The translations under genes were made by a program, and so were the position numbers. This document shows, one piece after another, positions 1 through 10,900 of a stretch of DNA of 51,686 bases; position 1 is the stretch's first letter, and each line of letters opens with the position of its first letter. The stretch is from Cyclobacterium sp. (GTDB lineage Bacteria; Bacteroidota; Bacteroidia; Cytophagales; Cyclobacteriaceae): the NCBI RefSeq assembly GCF_014762705.1, contig NZ_JABURL010000047.1, forward strand, positions 1 through 51,686, read 5' to 3'. The notes beneath the pieces were generated by a model. That model searched no databases and was not told the DNA's origin. It saw only the letters and a program-made list of their open reading frames with translations.

Positions 1-26
1 CGAATATTCCAGAAAAATAGCCGCAT

Positions 27-54
27 AAAAAAGGCTGCCCTTTTCGGACAGCCT
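27..54 (-). terminator. Intrinsic terminator of the first SusCD/sulfatase operon
   Basis: Read on the minus strand, a 9-bp stem (aggctgtcc / gggcagcct, with one U-G wobble) closes a short gaaaa-type loop and is followed by a run of six T. It lies about 50 bases past the stop of the cytochrome c gene at 101, so it is well placed to end the minus-strand operon that starts with SusC at 11135. Confidence 0.75.
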
Positions 55-100
55 CATTTAAGCTAATATGCCTTAATGTTTTTTAACTGAAATTGACCGC

Positions 101-2836
101 TTAAATAGCAGCAGCCTCCCCCAACTGGTGAATGGTATTCTGGACCAGGCCTTCCACTTCATCTCCTTTTTCACTTTTTAGCTGGTAATTGATTTCCATC
201 ACCCAGGTGGGTTCGATATCAGGCATTTTTAACTTCACAGATTTACCATCTGCTCCCAGCTCGGCAGCAGTAATGGTCAAATTCTTTTCGTTGTAATGCT
301 TGGAGCCGTATTTTCTGGACCGCAACAAATCCCAGGTGGCCACTGAATAGTTGGCCAAGTCCTGCACACTGCTCTCATCCATTTTTTCCGAAAAAGTCAA
401 CAATATCCCATCCTGCTGCGCCTGAATGCCTACCGGTATATGCACAGGCTTATCGGTCATCCGGATGCGGTAAAGTCCCCCCAACTGGGGCTGGGTAGAT
501 CCCCAGGCGGACAAGCCGCAGAGGTACAGGTGCCCGTCATCCTGATTGAAGCGCCCGCGCATTACACCCGTAGCAAATCGGGGCAAAGGTAACTCGACAA
601 TACCCCCCTGAACCTGTCCGTCCACTTTTTCAAAAGGCACCAGATACACCTTGCCATAGCCATAGGAAAAACTCAATAATTTACCGTTCAGAGGCCCCCA
701 TTTTTCGCTGTCCACCCATAGCAGTTCTGAAGGAGAACGGTCTCTTTCCCTTTCCACCCATACCAGCGGCTGCTCCATCCCGGAATCGGTACTGTCTGCA
801 GGTGGGTCAAAGCCAAACATGTTTCCGTAAAATCCCCCTTCTTCTACCCAGTTGATCCTGTTCATGGGATTCCAGTGTCCTTCCTGATCCGTAACGATAA
901 AGGATCCATCGGGATTAAGACATACACCGTTTGCTGCCCTGAATCCGGTAGCGATAATTTCCGTATGCTCACCGTCCGGGCTAACTTTGATCAGGGTGCC
1001 ATGCTGCGGAACCAATGCTTCCCTGGCATGCCGGGCACTTTTGGCATAATAGAGGTTGCCCTCCGCATCGGCCTGGAGTCCCATGGCAAATTCATGAAAA
1101 TGGTCGGTTACCTGATGGTCGTTGTTGAAACTTTCGTAAAAATCTGCTTCGCCATCCCCATTGTAATCATGCAAACGAACGATTTGATCCCGGCAGGTAA
1201 CGAAAATCTCTTCATCAATCACCTTGATTCCCAATGGCTGGAACAAACCGGAAGCAATTCTTTGCCAGGTCAGGGTATGCTTGTTCTCAGTAAAGCCTTC
1301 CACCAGCCATACATCCCCGTCCGTTGCGCATACCACTGCTTTATTTCGATCCCGGAAAAAGTCCAGTCCACTCAGACGTAGTTGGTTTTTCCAGGGACTA
1401 TTGAAAGGCGGGTTGAGGATATCCACCTGAAAGGCACCCTTCTGCTCTCCCTGCAGAATATTGGTTTCCAATAGTTGCGGAAAACGAGCCGGACCTCCCT
1501 TGGTGTATTGCTCCAGGGAAGCTGGAAGATCCGAGGATTTGGCCCATTCTTCCAGGCCGGAAACGCTTGAAGCGGCCATGAATATTTTAATCTTTACGGG
1601 TTCGGAAGCAGTTATATTTACAACCTGGAAACCATTTTCTTCAGCCAATACTGCTCCCTTTCCAGTCAATGCCACTGCAGCGCCCAGAGGAGCTACCCGC
1701 ATTTTCAAGAGGCCTTCCGCTGGCTCGATATTCAATGTACGGATAAAAACCGGTTGATGCTCCAGTGAATCCAGTCCAAAAGTTTCCAAAACCCGGGCTT
1801 CACCAACCGTATACGTCATGATAAGGCGGTTTTCGTAAGGATAAAGCCCTTCAAAATGTGTCCATTCTTTGGGAAGGGGTCCAAATCTCCTTCCATCTCT
1901 TGCCAAAAATCGGGGATCGGCAAAAGTACCCGTCTCAGGATGTGCCCAGCCCGGACCTGTCTCATTTTCCACATGCAGCTTGCCGATGGTCCTCGGTGAA
2001 ATATTGTGCTTTTCGTTGAACAATATAGCTTCCCAGTCGATAAATCCATCTCCTGTCCAGGCTCCTGCTACACGCATCAGGTCATGGTCAAACATCATCC
2101 AGGCTTTACCTGCAGCTACCCCACCGGGGCCATTGTCCAGCCTTACAGCTATTCCTTTATAGGCAAAATTCGCATCCCCAAAGTCTTCATCGGGAAGGGG
2201 TTGTACCGGGCCGGTGGAGCGTTCCCGGGGAGGAGCACCCTCATCTACCAGTTCATAGGTGTTGATTAAAAAATTCCCGTAATCCATCTCTTCCCAGGGT
2301 TTATATTCCCTGGGCTCGGGCCCTCTACTTGTACCTTCCGGCAAACTGGCCAGGTATTCCTCATTGATGTTAAAATACTGCGCGGGATTTTCCTTTGAAA
2401 CAAAAGTTTCTCTAATGTAATGAATGACATCATATTTTTCCACAGGTGTCAGATTGACCTGAGGAGGCATAGCACCATGCCCGCGAGTGAGGGTTTGGTA
2501 GATGGCATAAGGATCCTCGCCCACTTTAAAGGTGTCGGCCCAAAATTTAAATGCGGTAGGAAGGGAGCCTTCCTGTTCCGGATTTCCGTGACAGGTAATG
2601 CAGGTGTTGGTATAGATATGCTCTCCGGTACGCATGGACTCTCCATGCCGGTCTCCCAATGCTTGAAGCAGGCCCTTGTGGTCGATGTTTTTTTCGTAGT
2701 CCGGTAAATCGGATTCCTGAAGAATAAAACCAGCACCAGCAACGTCCGATACCGACACCTTATCTGAGCTCTTTTGGCAGGCCAGGAATAGCAATACAAT
2801 TATTGGGATGTACCAGGCAGTAAATTTTACATTCAT
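101..2836 (-). CDS. Cytochrome c / DUF6797 / sugar-dehydrogenase-like lipoprotein
   Basis: A 911-aa predicted lipoprotein (lipobox ending at Cys20, FLAC) with three parts. Residues about 65-145 form a small c-type cytochrome: heme motif C79-I-T-C82-H83 and a likely axial Met in HGAMPPQ near 123. Residues about 220-420 resemble the DUF6797 beta domain. Residues about 480-800 resemble the six-bladed propeller of PQQ-dependent glucose/sorbosone dehydrogenases and are followed by an Ig-like C-terminal region that recurs in the azurin protein at 21183. It is last in the SusC-SusD-sulfatase operon. I infer a membrane-anchored periplasmic or surface sugar oxidoreductase that passes electrons to its own heme. 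Whether it binds PQQ cannot be told; a purely structural propeller is the alternative. The domain call is firm, the reaction is not. Confidence 0.85.
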   Translation of the reverse strand: MNVKFTAWYIPIIVLLFLACQKSSDKVSVSDVAGAGFILQESDLPDYEKNIDHKGLLQALGDRHGESMRTGEHIYTNTCITCHGNPEQEGSLPTAFKFWADTFKVGEDPYAIYQTLTRGHGAMPPQVNLTPVEKYDVIHYIRETFVSKENPAQYFNINEEYLASLPEGTSRGPEPREYKPWEEMDYGNFLINTYELVDEGAPPRERSTGPVQPLPDEDFGDANFAYKGIAVRLDNGPGGVAAGKAWMMFDHDLMRVAGAWTGDGFIDWEAILFNEKHNISPRTIGKLHVENETGPGWAHPETGTFADPRFLARDGRRFGPLPKEWTHFEGLYPYENRLIMTYTVGEARVLETFGLDSLEHQPVFIRTLNIEPAEGLLKMRVAPLGAAVALTGKGAVLAEENGFQVVNITASEPVKIKIFMAASSVSGLEEWAKSSDLPASLEQYTKGGPARFPQLLETNILQGEQKGAFQVDILNPPFNSPWKNQLRLSGLDFFRDRNKAVVCATDGDVWLVEGFTENKHTLTWQRIASGLFQPLGIKVIDEEIFVTCRDQIVRLHDYNGDGEADFYESFNNDHQVTDHFHEFAMGLQADAEGNLYYAKSARHAREALVPQHGTLIKVSPDGEHTEIIATGFRAANGVCLNPDGSFIVTDQEGHWNPMNRINWVEEGGFYGNMFGFDPPADSTDSGMEQPLVWVERERDRSPSELLWVDSEKWGPLNGKLLSFSYGYGKVYLVPFEKVDGQVQGGIVELPLPRFATGVMRGRFNQDDGHLYLCGLSAWGSTQPQLGGLYRIRMTDKPVHIPVGIQAQQDGILLTFSEKMDESSVQDLANYSVATWDLLRSRKYGSKHYNEKNLTITAAELGADGKSVKLKMPDIEPTWVMEINYQLKSEKGDEVEGLVQNTIHQLGEAAAI

Positions 2837-2905
2837 AAGATTAAGAAGTATTCTATTTTCAAAATATAATTCAAATCCGACTAATAAAAAACATTTTTTA
2901 TTCGA

Positions 2906-4456
2906 TTAATTGGGGATTCTGCCCCACCAGGGACCTTCGTCCCTGATATCCAGCCACAGCTGCTGCATTTTAGGAATCAATTCCAAATAGGTGGCGTATT
3001 CCTGTTGGGCAATATCAGTGGTTTGGCCAGGATCATTTTTAATGTGGTACAATTCAAAAGTATCCGGAACGGCTGTTTTTAGCCAATCCACAGCAGGAAA
3101 ATTTCCTTCCTTCGGGATAAGGTCAAAAATTTCCCGTCTGGGGGCAAGCTTGCCCACGAGAACATAATCTTCGTAGCGCATGGCCATCTGCGCCATACCC
3201 GGCATGTGGGATGAATTCAATAGAAAAAACCAAATCGGCAAAACCTCTCTTTCGTAGTCCTTTCCCAGAAACGCATTAAATGCATCCGTCCCGTCAATGG
3301 TTCTGTCTTTAGGAACAGCGGCACCTGTCAGTTTACAAATGGTAGGTAAAAAATCGGTACCATTAAATAATTGATTGCTTACTGTTCCGGCAGGAATGTG
3401 TCCCGGCCATCGTATCAATCCCGGTACCCGATGCCCTCCTTCATAGGGAAAACGCTTCATTCCCCGCAAAACTCCAGGGGTGCCAAAGCATTTGTCCCGG
3501 ATGGGGTCCTCCCATTCTCCGTGAGATTCCTCCAGGGTAACTGGGTATTCAGGACCGTTGTCACTGGTAAAAACAACCAGCGTAGAATCCCTCAGGCCCT
3601 GCTTATCAATAAACTGCATCAAGGCACCAAAGCTATCATCTACCTGAGATACAGTACCATAGTATTCCTTTGCATATTGAAAGATATCCTTTTCCGGCCG
3701 CTTCACACCCCCATAGGAAATCTGTTGGGTCAAGCTTCTCAACGCTACCGTATCATACATGCTGGCAAAATCTTTGGGAGGATCTATTGGGGTGTGCGGC
3801 TCGTTGGTAGAAATGATGATAAAAAAGGGTTTGTCTTTATTTCTTTTCCCGGAGATCCAATCTGCGGCTTCCCGGGACACGATGTCTACATACCAGCCTT
3901 CCATAGGCCCTTCGGGAACACCATTCCTTATGAATTTTTCCGGATTCCTGGGTCCTGTCCCAAAAGCATTGACCGAAGTGGCCAGGGAATAGTCAAAACC
4001 CATTTCGTTTACCGAAACTTCCTCCGGAGATTCCAATTTGGACAAATGCCATTTGCCGAAAAATGCGGTTTCATAACCCTCTTCCTGCAGCAATTCAGGC
4101 AGGGTGATTTCATTTCTGTCCAGTGTGGTACCAAAAAAACCAGCAATATTGTAGAATCCGCTGCGATACCCGTTTCTTCCGGTGAGGATAGCAGCACGGG
4201 AAGGGGAGCAAACCGATGCAGCCGAATGCATATCTGTCATCCTTACCCCCTCTTTGGCAAATTGGTCCAAATGAGGTGTTTTGATAAATGGATGGCCGTA
4301 ACTACCCAGATCACCATAACCCAGGTCATCGGTGAGAAAAATGATAATGTTTGGACGGGGCGGAGCTTCATTTTGGGAACGGGCGGAAATGACAGTAAAA
4401 TTCAAAAGAACCAAAAACATCCATATCCATTTTTTATTCCCTATCATAATCCGCAT
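2906..4456 (-). CDS. S1 family sulfatase (arylsulfatase type), CSPSR
   Basis: A 516-aa exported formylglycine sulfatase that hydrolyses sulfate esters, presumably on sugars. Metal-binding D43-D44 lie in LTDDLGYGD, the nucleophile Cys83 lies in C-S-P-S-R followed by AAILTGR, and GKWH (134-137), H221 and D299-N300 (SDNGP) complete the active site. I start at the ATG at 4456 because it is followed at once by a signal-peptide-like stretch ([11 protein letters not shown]... SARSQ). The reading frame is open to 4537, but the extra 27 residues do not look like a leader; 4447 is another possible ATG. It lies between the 586-aa unknown and the cytochrome c gene in the SusCD operon. Activity requires a formylglycine-generating enzyme, which is not encoded in this window. 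The exact sulfated substrate is unknown. Confidence 0.92.
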   Translation of the reverse strand: MRIMIGNKKWIWMFLVLLNFTVISARSQNEAPPRPNIIIFLTDDLGYGDLGSYGHPFIKTPHLDQFAKEGVRMTDMHSAASVCSPSRAAILTGRNGYRSGFYNIAGFFGTTLDRNEITLPELLQEEGYETAFFGKWHLSKLESPEEVSVNEMGFDYSLATSVNAFGTGPRNPEKFIRNGVPEGPMEGWYVDIVSREAADWISGKRNKDKPFFIIISTNEPHTPIDPPKDFASMYDTVALRSLTQQISYGGVKRPEKDIFQYAKEYYGTVSQVDDSFGALMQFIDKQGLRDSTLVVFTSDNGPEYPVTLEESHGEWEDPIRDKCFGTPGVLRGMKRFPYEGGHRVPGLIRWPGHIPAGTVSNQLFNGTDFLPTICKLTGAAVPKDRTIDGTDAFNAFLGKDYEREVLPIWFFLLNSSHMPGMAQMAMRYEDYVLVGKLAPRREIFDLIPKEGNFPAVDWLKTAVPDTFELYHIKNDPGQTTDIAQQEYATYLELIPKMQQLWLDIRDEGPWWGRIPN

Positions 4457-4630
4457 CTTGTCGGGTCTATGTGTCAAGGTAAACCACAATATATTGCCAG
4501 GACAGCAGGTTAAACAAAACCCAAAAGCTACCGGCATCTTTTGGGTATTTGTTGGTGATTATAGTGACTAAAAAGAGGGGTGATTAAGCAACTTTTAGTC
4601 AGCCGGTAGTATGTTTTTCTAATATTTATC

Positions 4631-6391
4631 CTATAAATCAGCCAATCGAGGCAATTTTGACCCATTGGAAGCAGTCATCTTCCTTTCCTGGCGCACCACA
4701 ATGGGCACATAGCCCACTTCCATGCCTGCCGGGGGTGTCAGTATAAGTACAGGATCAATGGCTACCAGTTCTCCCGTTGTAGGTGGAGCCATATAAGTTT
4801 TGTCAATGGTCCAGCTTTTATGGATCTTTTCTACAATGGCCTGTAAGGCTTCTTTTTCCTCCCTGCTCCAGTCAAACTGCTGAAAAGAAGGCTGATCTAT
4901 AAAGCGGTACCATTTGTAGGTTACTGTAGAGCCATCTTTTAAATCAACCGAAAATGCCGCTGAAGCCGGACCTGGATTGGCCCAGGCACCGGTTTCGGGG
5001 GAGGTGTAGGCGAGGTCTTTGTCAATCCTGAAATTTCCCGGAACGATTTCATTACCATCCCTCCAATTGATGTATTGTTCCTCGGTTTCGGCAGAAGCAA
5101 AAGTACTGGCTTTTAGTTCGGCCGGAACGTCCTCGTCCGGAATGGGTATGCGCAGATCTCCTTCCTGTTTGAAATATTGTGGGAAAAGGCCTTTGGCACC
5201 AAAAGGATTTTCCTGCCATTGCAAACCAAATGCATTGGTCTCATTAACGATGGTTTCTACCACATTTTCCAATTTCCCCAAGTGCGTACCACCGGCATTT
5301 AACTGGGCTCCCTGGTCCAGCGAAATTTTCCTGGGGCTGATATCAGGTTTCCAGGAATGGGCTTCACTAAATGCTCCTGATACGGCTTCTCCACCCTTTT
5401 TCCATTTCTTTACCGGATTGAACAAGGCATCTTTGGAGTAATAAGTGACATCCTGGACAAGGACTGATCGGCCATTTTCATCCACCGGAAACTGCAACTG
5501 GGGAATTTTGATAAACAAGTCACCCTCTTCTGTCTTCATTTCGAAGGAGGGAACGGTATTGATTTCCATGGCTCCGCCACCACCCATGGTCCCTTCCCTT
5601 GCATCTAGTCCCATACCTTCTATGGCAGGATAATCTTCGGATAACCTGCTCCACATTTCTGGGATGTAATAGGCCACAGGGCCTTTGAAATTCGCTGCAT
5701 TGAGAAACAAAGTCCAGCTTTGGTCTCCTGTAGGTGGCGGGCCGTCCCTCTTCTCCGTAAGCGGGAGCATCATGTGCGTGTAACCCAAAAACTTACCGTC
5801 CAGATCCTCCACAAAGGTAATCCCATCTGGAGGCACCACTATCCGGTTGCTCAATTGGGCAATACCCAGTTCATCCTCCGGTAGGGCTTCCGCCCGGTAG
5901 AAGAAAGGCCAGCCAGGAGAGGCAATTTCCGAATTGTAGCAATTGGGTACACCGTTCATGCTGAATTTGGGTGGCCCATAATGGTAACGATTTCCGCGCC
6001 AATAACCCAAACCGCCCTCCTGGGTTTGGAAAACACTGGCCCATGTGGGGCCTCTGGGCTCCCAGGTTCGGGCTATGGTACCCTCAGGGCAGCAGGGAAT
6101 ATCCTTGTTATCCGGATTGTCCGGAATAATCCAGTTTCCCGGCAAACCTATCTGGAAGCCCGCCAGTGGTTTTTCCACCAAAGGCCAGACGGCAGTATAA
6201 AAGCCAATCCCAGCTCCAAAGCCATCCGGCCGCCTCGGCGAACTGTAGCCAATGTACCCGTGAAGTCCATTTGCTCTTTGCGAAATCTCATACCTGACAC
6301 TTGTTGATTTTTTGTTTATGGGCCCGGATAAATGAACGATCATTCCACTGATTCCCAATAACAATGCACTTATTAAAATTCGTAGATACAT
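4631..6391 (-). CDS. Unrecognised secreted protein of the SusCD operon, 586 aa
   Basis: I do not recognise this family. The first ~25 residues are a hydrophobic leader (MYLRILISALLLGISGMIV), so the product is exported or anchored. The mature part is rich in Trp, Gly and Pro and has blocks that look like a beta-rich fold, for example GYSSPRRPDGFGAG, ARTWEPRGPTWASVFQT and GLGYWRGNRYHYGPPKF. A cysteine pair (CC in IPCCPEG, near 100) and a single Cys in PNCYNSE could form disulfides. It starts 26 bases after the SusD stop and precedes the sulfatase gene, the position where surface glycan-binding proteins or operon-specific enzymes usually sit in polysaccharide loci. The sequence shows no known catalytic signature, so both roles stay open. 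Confidence 0.8.
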   Translation of the reverse strand: MYLRILISALLLGISGMIVHLSGPINKKSTSVRYEISQRANGLHGYIGYSSPRRPDGFGAGIGFYTAVWPLVEKPLAGFQIGLPGNWIIPDNPDNKDIPCCPEGTIARTWEPRGPTWASVFQTQEGGLGYWRGNRYHYGPPKFSMNGVPNCYNSEIASPGWPFFYRAEALPEDELGIAQLSNRIVVPPDGITFVEDLDGKFLGYTHMMLPLTEKRDGPPPTGDQSWTLFLNAANFKGPVAYYIPEMWSRLSEDYPAIEGMGLDAREGTMGGGGAMEINTVPSFEMKTEEGDLFIKIPQLQFPVDENGRSVLVQDVTYYSKDALFNPVKKWKKGGEAVSGAFSEAHSWKPDISPRKISLDQGAQLNAGGTHLGKLENVVETIVNETNAFGLQWQENPFGAKGLFPQYFKQEGDLRIPIPDEDVPAELKASTFASAETEEQYINWRDGNEIVPGNFRIDKDLAYTSPETGAWANPGPASAAFSVDLKDGSTVTYKWYRFIDQPSFQQFDWSREEKEALQAIVEKIHKSWTIDKTYMAPPTTGELVAIDPVLILTPPAGMEVGYVPIVVRQERKMTASNGSKLPRLADL

Positions 6392-6417
6392 ATTGTTTTA
6401 TAAGATTTATTGCATTC

Positions 6418-7896
6418 CTATTCCACACCTGTCCGGGTATCCCACCAGAGCTGTATGCCATAAAAGATATCCTCTTCTTCAATATCAGAAGGAAAGCTTT
6501 GGTTATGGGCAATTTCATTTGCTGGATAAGACATGCGGAAAGGTGGCCGGTTATGGCTGCTGGCATAATCATTGGAAACTTTGTCCAGCAAAGGTACATC
6601 TGTTCTTCTCACCTCGGCCCATGCTTCCACACTTTGCTTGTAAAGGGCAATCCAATTCTGTAACCGGATTTTTTCAAGATTAGTTGAGGAGCCGGAATCC
6701 CAGGCCACACCTGAATTTTGCAGGTAGGCATTGATCATTTCCGGTTCGACACCATTTTCTTCCAGGGATACTTCAATGCCTTTCTCATAGGCTTCCTGGC
6801 TACTGCCTCCGGAAACCAGCCCCCTTTCATAAGCCTCCGCCTTGATAAACCATACCTGAGATGCATTCATAAAGGGGGAAAAACCCATATCATCGTAACC
6901 AAAGCGATCCCCAATATGGGACACATTTGCATTGGAGTTCATCGGGTCGCTGGTCTGCCCTATGCCCATTTTGTAACCGTTGAAAACGCCATTCTGATTC
7001 CTGTCCGCATAAACCGGAAGGCGGGGATCGTCCAGGTTTTCCAGTAGGTTTATCAAATCAAAATTGGTCCTGTACTGGTCATTTTTATTGGTGGGAGTTC
7101 CCAATCTTTGCCTCCAGGGCTCTATGTTGGAGCTTACTCCCGGCCAGTTTAAATAAGCATTGTCCGTGTGTTCCTCGAATACCGGATAGGTAGCGGGATT
7201 CCCTAAAATTTCACCTATCACCGCTGCTGCATCCTGAGGAGCGACAGAAGACATGCGCATGGCTACTCTCAGCCTAATGGAATTGGCAAACTTTTTCCAT
7301 TTCATGATGTCTCCTCCATAAATAAAATCCCCTACTCCCAGTGCCATGCCATTGGGATCGAGCATGGTATTGGCTGCTGCCAATTCAGAAAGAATTTTAT
7401 TGTACACCACCTCCTGAGAATCAAATTCAGGGCTCAATATCCCCTCTGCATCCAATTGAAAGGCTTGCGTATAAGGGATATCTCCCCACATATCCGTTAC
7501 CTGATGGGCCGTATAGGCCTTCATGATCAGGGATACGGCCTCCAGATTTTGATTTCCCTCTTCCCTGGCGATGTTACCTGCATCCACAAAATACGCCATG
7601 GCCCTATACAGGTTATCCCATTGTCCGTTATTGATATCTACCCGAAACTCGTAATCTCCTGCGCCAATGGCAGCCAGCTGACCAGACCAGGTTCCCGCAT
7701 AATAGATTCCTATCCGCTCGCCAAACAACTGACCGGCCACTACTGTCATGCCTGCACCAAGTACATTACTGGCGGGCACCTCTGATGGCTGGTTGGGGTT
7801 GATGTTCATTTCATTCCAATCTTCCGTACATGCCGTGCATAGCAGCACAGCAAGTAAAACCAAACCGGTTAATTTAGATGTTATTATATGTTTCAT
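6418..7896 (-). CDS. SusD/RagB-family surface glycan-binding lipoprotein (SusD-like_2)
   Basis: A 492-aa outer-membrane lipoprotein that forms the lid over its SusC partner and captures glycan at the cell surface. A hydrophobic leader ends in a lipobox at LLCTAC, followed by the N-terminal SusD-like_2 signature EMNINPNQPSEVP. TPR-like helical segments follow, and the C-terminus holds the conserved ending with RRTDVPLLDK and YPANE. I place the start at 7896 because that ATG begins the leader; the frame is open to 7950 but the extra residues would run into the SusC stop. It lies 50 bases downstream of susC on the minus strand, so the two are almost certainly cotranscribed. The ligand cannot be read from sequence; the sulfatase downstream suggests a sulfated glycan. 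Confidence 0.93.
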   Translation of the reverse strand: MKHIITSKLTGLVLLAVLLCTACTEDWNEMNINPNQPSEVPASNVLGAGMTVVAGQLFGERIGIYYAGTWSGQLAAIGAGDYEFRVDINNGQWDNLYRAMAYFVDAGNIAREEGNQNLEAVSLIMKAYTAHQVTDMWGDIPYTQAFQLDAEGILSPEFDSQEVVYNKILSELAAANTMLDPNGMALGVGDFIYGGDIMKWKKFANSIRLRVAMRMSSVAPQDAAAVIGEILGNPATYPVFEEHTDNAYLNWPGVSSNIEPWRQRLGTPTNKNDQYRTNFDLINLLENLDDPRLPVYADRNQNGVFNGYKMGIGQTSDPMNSNANVSHIGDRFGYDDMGFSPFMNASQVWFIKAEAYERGLVSGGSSQEAYEKGIEVSLEENGVEPEMINAYLQNSGVAWDSGSSTNLEKIRLQNWIALYKQSVEAWAEVRRTDVPLLDKVSNDYASSHNRPPFRMSYPANEIAHNQSFPSDIEEEDIFYGIQLWWDTRTGVE

Positions 7897-7946
7897 TTTA
7901 AGGACATTTAGCAAATTATCAATTTTTCCCTTTTTGCAGGCAACCC

Positions 7947-10900
7947 TCAAAGGGAAATCCGCAAGTTAAATCCATAGGAGCGGTTTGTTGGAGGCATAAA
8001 GTTTTCAAACCCGGTACCTGCTTCTCCACCGCCCATCTGAGATGCGGATTCCGGATCAAGTCCAAGCTCCCTGGCTCTTGCACTTCGGTGCAGAATGGCC
8101 AGATTTCGGCCAAAAACAGAGACGTTTACATTTTGTAATTTCCAGATATTGAAACGATAGCCAAAGGTCAATTCCCGAAGCTTGATAAAGGAACCATCCA
8201 CAATAGAGTATTCATGGTTGTTCCATACCCAGGAACCGTTGTAATAATCCTGAGCTGAAATGCGGATATCATTTGGGGAGCCATCTCCTTTTACGCCATC
8301 TACAATAATTCCTTCTTCCCTGACATTATTTTGAACGGTGTTCTCAAAAGCCCCGGTAGGGTAGGAATGCCACATTGTTGTACTAAAGAAATCGCCGCCC
8401 ATTCGGAAGTCAAACAAACCGCCAAAGGTGAAATTGCGGTACCTGAAGCTGTTTTGAATGCCGCCAATCCAGTCCGGGGTAACATTTCCCAAAATCACCT
8501 GTTGATTGGTGGTCATGGGGGTACCGTTGGGACTGATCATGATATTGCCATTATCATCCCGTACATAGGGAAGGCCGCTCAGGTCGCCCCAGGGCTGTCC
8601 TGGAGTGCCCACCAGGCGCACTCCGCCAAAACCGGAGCTGATAGTGATATTTTCCAAGCCCTGATACAATGACACCACCGTGCTGGTATTTTTTGCCCAG
8701 TTTACCGTGGCATCCCAGGAAAAGTCTCCTCTTTGCATCATCCTGGCCCGTAAGATCAATTCTATACCCTTGTTTTCGATCTCAGCCGCATTGATCAATT
8801 GAGATGCATAGCCGGTGGATCTGGCTGTTGGCACCTGGAGAATCATGTTCTCCGTTACCTGCCGGTAATAGGTGGCATCCAGAGATAGCTTGTCATCAAA
8901 AAACCGTAAATCAGCTCCCAACTCAAAGGAAGTAGTCATTTCGGGTAAAAGGTTGGTTGGTGGTTTTACCGCCGTGGGGGTGAATAAGGAAATATTGTTA
9001 AAAGAAGTCGTTCCATAGGTACCCATAAGCTGGTAAGGGTCTGTATCAGATCCTACCTGAGCCAAACTGGCACGCACCTGGGCATGGCTGAAGATAGACG
9101 AATTAAAATCCAGGGCATCCGAAAGCGTAAGGGCCATGTTTACCGAAGGATAGAAATAAGAACGGTTTTCTACAGGCAAGGTAGAACTCCAGTCGTTTCT
9201 TCCAGTGGCACCCAGGAACAAATAGCCTTTATAGCCCAGTGTTGCAGAGGAATAGATACTGTAGGTTTCCCGAAGGCTTTCAAACATACCTGTACCAGGT
9301 GTACCCCTTACATTGGAAATATTGAATAGGTCCGGAACTGCCAGGTCGGGAGCACTTAGGGAAAGGGAGTTGAATTTGTTCTGCCTGAAATTACCCCCTA
9401 CCAAAGCTACCAGTGAGAAATCATTGGCAAATTGCTTATTGATGTTCAGCCTGATATCGCTGTTAAATTCCTGTCTGCTTTGATCTGAAAGCGAGAACTG
9501 TCCTCCTCTATTATTGTTGATGTTGGCTCTGGTTCTGGAGAGGGTAATGGATTCCCGCTCTTCATTGTAATAATCCATGCCCGTAACCCAATTGGCCGAA
9601 AGCCAATCATTAAGCTGGTAGTCTATATTGACATTTCCAAAAAACCGCTGCCGGTTCATGCTGTTGGTGTTTTCCAGCTCATAATAGAAATTATTGGCGT
9701 TCAGATTGTATCCACTGCCCATTTCATTGCCATGCTCCTCATAAACTTTTTTAACCTCGTCCAGGGGAATATTCCGGAAAGCGCCCCAGGCCAGCTTGGT
9801 CATGGAACCATAAGAAACCACCGGGATATTATCACTGAAGCGGTTGACATAATTGAAGTCTGTACTTACCTTCAGTTTGTCGGTTGGCAGCAAAGTAAGA
9901 CTTGCATTAAACGTGTTAACGGTTTGGTCAGTATTGAAAAAGGTACCATTCATCTGCCGGTTGGAGAAGGCAACCCGACCATAGGCTTGCTGGCCCTTTG
10001 CAGTTACCGCCACCTGATTGACAAAGTTTCTTCCAGTCTGAAAGTAGTGATCATGGATATTATTAGGCATGGATTCCCAGGGGCTGTTAGGGCCTTTAAC
10101 CCATTGGTCCAGCAGCAATCCGGCATCATAGCGAGGACCCCATGAAGTGGCGTTCTCATTAATTCCACCGCCTATACCGTCTACATAGTTGTAACTGTTT
10201 TGCTTGGCATATTCGTTGTAACTCAGGTTGGAGCCGGGATTGTTTTCCAAATATTGCTGCCAATCGTACTCTCCGCCCCTTTGTCCGGGTCCGTATTCGT
10301 TTTGGAAATTCATAAAAAAGCTGGGGACGTCGAAAACCATAGAAGAGTTCAGTTCCACTCCCAGGCCCATTTTTCCTTGCTTCCCTTTTTTGGTTTCAAT
10401 TAAAATGACACCATGTGTGGCCCTGTTGCCATAAAGTGCGGCTGCATTGGCTCCCTTCAACACAGTAAGGGAAGCAATGTTTTCCGGATCGATATCGGCC
10501 GCTGTATTGCCATAATCCAACCCACCTGCACCTCCCAGGTTGCTGCTGCTGTTGTCGATGGGAATCCCATCTACCACAAAAAGAGGCTGATTACCCGAAA
10601 AAGAAGCATTTCCCCTGATGACTATTCTGGAAGATGCTCCTACCTGGGAGCCGCTGTTGGTCACCTGTACCCCGGCGATTTTTCCACTCAGGGAGTTCAC
10701 CAGGTTAAAATCATTCGCTGAAGTCAGGTCTTCCGGTTTCAATGCCTGGACGGTATAGCCCAATTCCTTTCTTTCACGCTGAACACCGAAAGCGGTAACC
10801 ACCACCTCGCCCAGGGCCTGGGAATCTTCCCGCAACACCACATCAAGGGTACTGCGGCCATTGATGTCCAGGTTTTGGGATTCAAAACCGATAAAGGAGA

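Noticed and set aside
3371-4513. 380-codon open frame on the plus strand
   Set aside because: It lies opposite the sulfatase at 2906-4456, which has all catalytic motifs. The antisense translation shows no family features and no start context; it is a mirror of the coding strand's composition.
4566-4600. Inverted repeat gactaaaa / ttttagtc between the 586-aa gene and the sulfatase
   Set aside because: Arms are short and AT-rich with a 16-base or longer loop and no T-run; it does not break the operon convincingly.
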